From: Companilactobacillus insicii
GTDB lineage: Bacteria > Bacillota > Bacilli > Lactobacillales > Lactobacillaceae
Assembly: GCF_003946015.1 (NCBI RefSeq)
Contig: NZ_RHNU01000023.1
Coordinates: 1-41,292 of the forward strand
DNA length: 41,292 bases
Direction: 5' to 3'
In this document: in pieces, positions 37,303 through 41,292 of the stretch
Layout: every line of letters starts with the position of its first letter
Numbering within the stretch: the first letter of the stretch is position 1
Translations under genes and position numbers: made by a program
The notes under the pieces: generated by a model
The model's input: the letters and a program-made list of their open reading frames with translations, nothing else
Databases searched by the model: none
What the model was told of the DNA's origin: nothing

Positions 37303-38448
37303 CTAGTTTAAAATTTGGAAATGTTCATGTATTTCATCCAAATTTTTAATAAATTCTTTCATTTCTGATTCTGTATTATTTTCGTCCAAACTAACACGAA
37401 CGGCACTTGTAGCAATCTTTTCAGGAGTACTCATAGCCTTCAAAGTACTAGACTCAAGTCCCTTCTTTGATGAGCAAGCACTTGTTGTCGAAATAAAGAT
37501 ATTACGATCTTCAAAAGTATGAACAACTGTTTCTCCACGAACACCATCAATCGTAAAACAAATAATATGTGGAGCAAAATCATCAGTCACTTTTGAGAAA
37601 ACATGTGTATTAGGCAAGCTTTGAATATGATTGATCAACTCTGTCTTAAGCTTGATCATCTTATCAGCCTTTTGAGCTTCATTTTCTTTTAACAGACGCA
37701 AAGCTCGTGCCATTGCAGCAATAGCTGGTGTATTTTCAGTACCACTTCTAAGATTTTTCTCTTGGCCACCACCAGCCATAAGAGGTTCTAATTGTTTTCC
37801 TGACTTCATATAAATAAAGCCAATTCCACGTGGAGCATGGAATTTATGTCCTGAAAATGTATAGAAGTCCACACGTGGATCGATAAACTTATCTTCGATG
37901 TTCTTACCAATGGCTTGTGTACCATCAACGTGATAGCTAATATTCGGATAATTATCCAAAACACGAGCCATTTCGTGAATAGGTTGAATTGAACCGATCT
38001 CATTGTTAACGGCCATTGTTGAAACCAAAATAGTATCATCTCTAATGGCATTCTTCAAATCTTCTGCACTGACATGACCAGTTTTATCAACTGGTAAATA
38101 AGTAACATCGTAACCTAATTCTTCTAATTGGTGCATCGAATTCATTACTGAAGGATGTTCAATTGAAGTTGTAATAATATGCTTACCAAATTCACGCTTC
38201 TTAAAAGCAGTTCCCTTAATAATCCAATTATTACCTTCAGTTCCACCACTAGTGAAAACCACTTCATAAGGCTTAAAGCCCATTAGTTCAGCAATTTGTT
38301 TACGTGATGTTTCAAGCAATTCATATGCCTTTAATCCCAATTTATGCAAACTCGAAGGATTACCAAAATAATTCAAACTAGCAGCATTATATGTATCGAG
38401 AACTGTTTTCTCGATTTTCGTTGTAGCACTATTATCAAAATAAATCAT
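37303..38448 (-). CDS. Cysteine desulfurase (NifZ/IscS-like), thiI-linked
   Basis: A PLP enzyme that provides persulfide sulfur, here most likely to ThiI. The 381-residue protein begins MIYFDNSATTKIEKTV and has the PLP lysine in FSGHKFHAPRGIGF near residue 201 and the active cysteine in STTSACSSKKGLESS near 325. The ATG at 38448 is used because GGTGGGA precedes it; a TTG five codons upstream overlaps that site. It is 9 bases from thiI. It differs clearly from the mnmA-linked paralogue in its active-site loop (SACSSKKG versus SACTAGS). A terminator lies between ezrA and this gene. Confidence 0.94.
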   Translation of the reverse strand: MIYFDNSATTKIEKTVLDTYNAASLNYFGNPSSLHKLGLKAYELLETSRKQIAELMGFKPYEVVFTSGGTEGNNWIIKGTAFKKREFGKHIITTSIEHPSVMNSMHQLEELGYDVTYLPVDKTGHVSAEDLKNAIRDDTILVSTMAVNNEIGSIQPIHEMARVLDNYPNISYHVDGTQAIGKNIEDKFIDPRVDFYTFSGHKFHAPRGIGFIYMKSGKQLEPLMAGGGQEKNLRSGTENTPAIAAMARALRLLKENEAQKADKMIKLKTELINHIQSLPNTHVFSKVTDDFAPHIICFTIDGVRGETVVHTFEDRNIFISTTSACSSKKGLESSTLKAMSTPEKIATSAVRVSLDENNTESEMKEFIKNLDEIHEHFQILN

Positions 38449-38462
38449 ATTTTTTCCCACCA

Positions 38463-38488
38463 AAATAAAAAGGCCTTGAAGGCCTTAA
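38463..38488 (-). terminator. Terminator between ezrA and the thiI-linked desulfurase
   Basis: AAGGCC (38470-38475) and GGCCTT (38481-38486) form a perfect stem with a five-base loop. On the minus strand TTTTTATTTT follows, then at once the ribosome binding site of the next gene. T and A tracts on both sides could let it work in both directions. Confidence 0.75.
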
Positions 38489-38526
38489 TTTTTTTACTAT
38501 CTTATAAGATAACGCAAAATGCATAT

Positions 38527-40215
38527 TTATGCATTAATTGTTTCTTTAATTCTTTTAACCGATCCAGCCTCAACACGTTCTAATGCTGCAGAAATTGTTT
38601 CGACCGACTCACTATATTCATAATCATTATCAAATAAAGCACGAGCTCTAATTAGTTGATCAGCAAAATCAGCATCTTTATCAGCATATCGATTTGCATA
38701 TTGTAATAACTTTTCAGCTAATTTAACATTCATCTTCAAATCAGTTGTTTTCTGAACAAGATTCTCAAGATCCTCTTGAGTTACAATTACTTGCTTACTT
38801 ATATCTTCCATATTGATTTGATCAGCATCTAATTCATTATAAAGCTTTGTAATTTCATCATAAACCATATAAAAGTAATCTAAGTAATCATCAGGCAGCC
38901 CGTTAAGACGTAATTGCTCAACAACCTTTTTTTGAATTTCCAGCCGTTTGGCGTACTTATCCACACTATTACGAGCAATTTGTTCACTAGAAATCATTTG
39001 ATTAAAGTTATCATTAATTGCTTTTTCACTAGATTCGATATCATCCAATTGGTGAACTATTTCTTTGAAATCATTCTCAGCATGGGAGAATATCGCATTT
39101 TTATCGGCAATATCTTGAACATCTTGATCGTACTTAGTCCTAATTCCATTTAATGCTACAAGATTATCTTTGAATTTTTTCAAATCATCTTCAGCTAAAA
39201 TATAGTTTCTATTCAGCTTTTGAATTCTGCTATCTAATCGATTGTGTTGAAATTTAGCATGATTGATATAATCTAATACTGGTTTTTGTTGTTTCAAAAC
39301 ACCTTGTTTTGCTTCGATTTCAATAGTCAAGACGTCATAAAGATGATCAATACTTTGGCGAATTTCTTCATTAATATTATTCACACGATCAAAATTCAAT
39401 TCACCCAATTCAGAATCAGCTAAATCCAAACTATTCTGAACATCTTTAATTAATGACTCTACGTCATCATCAAAATTGAATTTTTGATTAATGAGTTTTT
39501 GATATACAGAACTAATTTCTTCAATTTGTCCTGGAAATACATCACTTAATTCGTGGTGCAAAGGTTCAATAACTTTTAACTGATCAGTTATGAGTCCTAA
39601 TTTAATTTTGACATCATCCAAATACTGACTAGCCTCAATATGATCTCCCTTGTCAGTAAGTTGCGTTTCCTTATCTAACAAACCAGCAATTTCAGTCAAT
39701 TCATCTTCTAATTTGTCAGCAGCATTACCGTAATTAAATGATTGCGTCAAAATCTTTTTACGTAAATCTTCGTATGTCTGCTGAAGAGCTTCGCTTTGAG
39801 TAGCGTTCAATTCATCACTCTTAGATAGTTCATCTAATTCTTCAGATATAGCGTCAAGTTTTTCTTTCAATCCATTTAAAGATTGATCAACCTGCTTTAG
39901 CTGCTTTGAAGAACTAAACACTCTAAATTGAGTATTTTTATATTCAGATCCACGAATTTCGCGCAAAATAGACGGAACAACTTCATTTAATTGTTCTTGA
40001 TACTCAGACTTGAGCTTTCTAAACTGCTCACGACTGGCACCTGCAAGTTTCATTTCTTCTAATTTCTTTAATTTATCATTCAATCTGTCTTCTTTTAATT
40101 CATCAGTACGTTCCTTATACGAATTAAGAGTAGCTGCGTTTTTCTTTTGCAAAAACCACATATACCATAGGAAAACTAAGATCAAAACAATTATTCCAAT
40201 AATTATTGTCGACAC
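38527..40215 (-). CDS. ezrA: Septation ring regulator EzrA
   Basis: EzrA is a membrane-anchored spectrin-like protein that binds FtsZ, limits extra Z rings and coordinates division with elongation. The 562-residue protein has one N-terminal membrane segment (IIIGIIVLILVFLWYMWFL, residues 4-22), then long coiled-coil helices with repeated bundles throughout, rich in Lys, Glu, Gln and Asp. The start is GTG at 40215 with AGGGGTG five bases upstream. It has its own extended -10 promoter at 40255-40263 and is divergent to rpsD. Confidence 0.96.
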   Translation of the reverse strand: MSTIIIGIIVLILVFLWYMWFLQKKNAATLNSYKERTDELKEDRLNDKLKKLEEMKLAGASREQFRKLKSEYQEQLNEVVPSILREIRGSEYKNTQFRVFSSSKQLKQVDQSLNGLKEKLDAISEELDELSKSDELNATQSEALQQTYEDLRKKILTQSFNYGNAADKLEDELTEIAGLLDKETQLTDKGDHIEASQYLDDVKIKLGLITDQLKVIEPLHHELSDVFPGQIEEISSVYQKLINQKFNFDDDVESLIKDVQNSLDLADSELGELNFDRVNNINEEIRQSIDHLYDVLTIEIEAKQGVLKQQKPVLDYINHAKFQHNRLDSRIQKLNRNYILAEDDLKKFKDNLVALNGIRTKYDQDVQDIADKNAIFSHAENDFKEIVHQLDDIESSEKAINDNFNQMISSEQIARNSVDKYAKRLEIQKKVVEQLRLNGLPDDYLDYFYMVYDEITKLYNELDADQINMEDISKQVIVTQEDLENLVQKTTDLKMNVKLAEKLLQYANRYADKDADFADQLIRARALFDNDYEYSESVETISAALERVEAGSVKRIKETINA

Positions 40216-40254
40216 TTTAACACCCCTAATGATGATTCATATCATATAACTTGA

Positions 40255-40263
40255 ATTATACCA
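40255..40263 (-). promoter_or_regulatory. Extended -10 promoter of ezrA
   Basis: On the minus strand TGGTATAAT gives a perfect TATAAT (40255-40260) with the upstream TG. The -35 region is weak (TAAATT at 17). It lies about 40 bases before the GTG start. Confidence 0.72.
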
Positions 40264-40334
40264 GAGAACAACCTTACAATTTATTTTAATAGTTTTTCAT
40301 AATAAAGTTTTAAATATTAGCCTAAAAATTTCTT

Positions 40335-40363
40335 TTGACTTTGGTCGTCAATCAAGTTACACT
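40335..40363 (+). promoter_or_regulatory. Promoter of rpsD
   Basis: TTGACT (40335-40340) and TACACT (40358-40363) are separated by exactly 17 bases. This is a strong sigma-A promoter match and predicts a leader of about 165 bases before rpsD. Confidence 0.85.
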
Positions 40364-40369
40364 ACTCTT

Positions 40370-40536
40370 TGTGTAAAATATGCAGCAAAGAGCGGCAAGA
40401 ACGTCAACAGTTATCGACATATTTGTTCAATTAGTAACCCACAGCTGCATGTGGTGAAAATTGTAGCGATAACTGCACGAATGCTAAACTCTTGTTAATT
40501 ATTTTACTCCATACAAATTTTTGGAGGAATTTATTT
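40370..40536 (+). promoter_or_regulatory. Structured rpsD leader, probable S4 autoregulatory RNA
   Basis: The leader contains a perfect long-range stem CAGTTATCG (40408-40416) with CGATAACTG (40467-40475), an inner hairpin CCACA/TGTGG (40439-40443, 40450-40454), and an outer pairing AAGAG (40388-40392) with CTCTT (40489-40493). Firmicute rpsD is known to be repressed by S4 binding to its leader, so a role in autoregulation is likely. The details of the fold are my reading. Confidence 0.7.
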
Positions 40537-41145
40537 ATGTCTAGATATACAGGACCTCGTTGGAAATTATCACGTCGTTTAGGAATCTCACTTTCAGGTA
40601 CAGGTAAGGAAATCGCTCGTCGTAACTATGCTCCTGGTCAACATGGACCAAACAGTCGTCGTAAGATTTCAGAATACGGTCAACAATTAACAGAAAAGCA
40701 AAAGCTACGTTTCATGTATGACGTTAACGAACGTCAATTCCGTAACTTGTTCTTGCGTGCTGGTAAACTTGACGGTATCCACGGTGTTAACTTGATGGTT
40801 CTTCTTGAATCACGTCTTGACAACATGGTTTATAGATTAGGTCTTGCAAGTTCACGTCCACAAGCTCGTCAACTTGTAAACCATGGTCATATTACTGTTG
40901 ATGGCAAACGTGTTGATATTCCATCATACGAAGTTCAAATCGGTCAAAAGATTAGCCTTCGTGAAAAATCAAAGGATTTAGCTATTGTTAAAGCTAACCT
41001 TGAAAATGTTGTTGGTCGTCCTGGTTTTGTTTCATTTGATGAAGACACAATGACAGGTTCATTAGTACGTAACCCAGAACGTGACGAACTAGAACCAAAT
41101 ATTGATGAATCACTAGTTGTTGAATACTACAACCAAATCCTTTAA
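40537..41145 (+). CDS. rpsD: 30S ribosomal protein S4
   Basis: S4 is a primary 16S rRNA-binding protein that starts 30S assembly. The 202-residue protein begins [21 protein letters not shown], has [19 protein letters not shown], and carries the S4 RNA-binding domain near 93-155 ([35 protein letters not shown]). The ATG at 40537 is chosen because GGAGGA lies about nine bases upstream; an extension of 15 residues would cover the leader. It is a single-gene transcript with its own promoter, leader and terminator, and the only long plus-strand gene here. Basic composition and full length fit the family. Confidence 0.98.
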   Translation: MSRYTGPRWKLSRRLGISLSGTGKEIARRNYAPGQHGPNSRRKISEYGQQLTEKQKLRFMYDVNERQFRNLFLRAGKLDGIHGVNLMVLLESRLDNMVYRLGLASSRPQARQLVNHGHITVDGKRVDIPSYEVQIGQKISLREKSKDLAIVKANLENVVGRPGFVSFDEDTMTGSLVRNPERDELEPNIDESLVVEYYNQIL

Positions 41146-41155
41146 TATTTATCAA

Positions 41156-41183
41156 AACATTCACCTCGTGTGGATGTTTTTTT
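41156..41183 (+). terminator. Intrinsic terminator of rpsD
   Basis: AACATTCAC (41156-41164) pairs with GTGGATGTT (41170-41178), with one G-U pair, around a five-base loop. Seven T follow. It starts 11 bases after the rpsD stop. Confidence 0.85.
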
Positions 41184-41222
41184 ATTTATACAAACAAAGA
41201 GGCTGCGGATTATTTTGAAGTG

Positions 41223-41261
41223 CCCTACAATTGTTAGACAAGAAATCTAACGATTGTAGGG
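41223..41261 (+). other. Hairpin in the IS left end covering the orfA ribosome binding site
   Basis: CCCTACAATTGTTAGA pairs with TCTAACGATTGTAGGG with one G-T exception. The right arm includes the TAGGG that would act as ribosome binding site for the ATG at 41270. Such a structure could limit transposase translation from outside transcripts. Confidence 0.6.
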
Positions 41262-41269
41262 CATTTTTT

Positions 41270-41292
41270 ATGACAAAATATGATCCAATCTT
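41270..41292 (+). CDS. IS3-family OrfA, N-terminal fragment
   Basis: Seven full codons are visible: ATG followed by codons giving MTKYDPI and then TT at the window edge. The ATG is about eight bases after TAGGG and lies 54 bases inside the element, as expected for OrfA, the helix-turn-helix DNA-binding part of an IS3 transposase. The sequence is too short for a family assignment by itself; the call relies on the matched inverted repeats and the OrfB tail at the other edge. Confidence 0.5.

Larger units (their letters stand above)
40216..40536. other. Divergent regulatory region between ezrA and rpsD
   Basis: This 321-base stretch has no gene. It holds the ezrA promoter (40255-40263), a short A/T-rich spacer, the rpsD promoter (40335-40363) and the structured rpsD leader (about 40370-40536). 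Confidence 0.8.
41216..41292 (+). mobile_element. Left end of an IS3-type insertion sequence
   Basis: The inverted repeat at 41216-41241 starts TGAAGTGC and ends GTTAGACAA, matching the reverse of the repeat at 52-77 at 21 of 26 positions. A hairpin with 15 of 16 perfect pairs follows (41223-41238 with 41246-41261), then an ATG at 41270. The element points in the same direction as the one at the left edge and continues beyond the window. Confidence 0.8.

Noticed and set aside
40492-40536. Longer N-terminus of S4
   Set aside because: It would translate the regulatory leader, and the conserved S4 start MSRYTGP has a strong GGAGG site just upstream.
41199-41215. GAGGCTGCGG segment before the IS as a further mobile element
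   Set aside because: The stretch is too short to assign. It may be normal spacer after the rpsD terminator.

Overview
The window is a 41.3-kb piece of chromosome from a low-GC Gram-positive rod of the Lactobacillaceae. The evidence is the gene families, the gene order (rpsD-ezrA-nifS-thiI-valS-folC-radC-mreBCD-minCD-thiT-mraZ...divIVA-ileS), T-box and TPP leaders, frequent TTG starts and strong AGGAGG-type ribosome binding sites. A Companilactobacillus-like genus is possible, but that is a guess. Almost all genes lie on the minus strand. The exceptions are rpsD, a 39-codon membrane-protein gene beside mraZ, and the insertion-sequence fragments at both edges.

Layout, read in the direction of transcription (right to left). 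(1) 41292-40216: the left end of an IS3-type element, then the rpsD terminator, gene, structured leader and a very good promoter, with the divergent ezrA promoter beside it. (2) 40215-31197: ezrA, a cysteine desulfurase with thiI (4-thiouridine in tRNA), then valS behind a T-box with its own promoter, folC and radC. (3) 31160-27192: mreB-mreC-mreD-minC-minD, for cell shape and division-site placement, with a short terminator between mreB and mreC. (4) 27162-26267: thiT under a TPP riboswitch, converging through a shared terminator with a small DUF4044-like gene. (5) 26092-12846: the division and cell-wall (dcw) cluster mraZ-rsmH-ftsL-pbpB-mraY-murD-murG-divIB-ftsA-ftsZ-sepF-yggT-ylmH-divIVA, with an MraZ-type operator in front. 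(6) 12848-9652: ileS behind an isoleucine T-box whose first stem starts in the divIVA stop codon, then a divergent cold-shock-domain gene. (7) 9609-3925: MFS exporter, Nudix hydrolase, small tail-anchored protein, mtnN, second cysteine desulfurase, DUF1831 protein and mnmA (2-thiouridine in tRNA). (8) 3852-85: histidine phosphatase, TPR protein and recD2. (9) 77-1: the right end of an IS3-type element.

The genes form the core growth machinery: peptidoglycan precursor synthesis (MraY, MurD, MurG), the divisome (FtsZ, FtsA, SepF, EzrA, FtsL, DivIB, PBP2B), elongation (MreBCD), placement (MinCD, DivIVA), two aminoacyl-tRNA synthetases and two tRNA thiolation pairs. The richest new information is in the regulatory DNA: two T-boxes, a TPP riboswitch, an r-protein leader, a 10-bp-phased MraZ operator, and several terminators placed so close to the next gene that they look like attenuators.

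I found no convincing undescribed defence, mobile or biosynthetic system. The most striking structural observation concerns the edges: exactly 77 nt of IS sequence remain at each end, which suggests the window is a whole assembly contig cut at a collapsed repeat.
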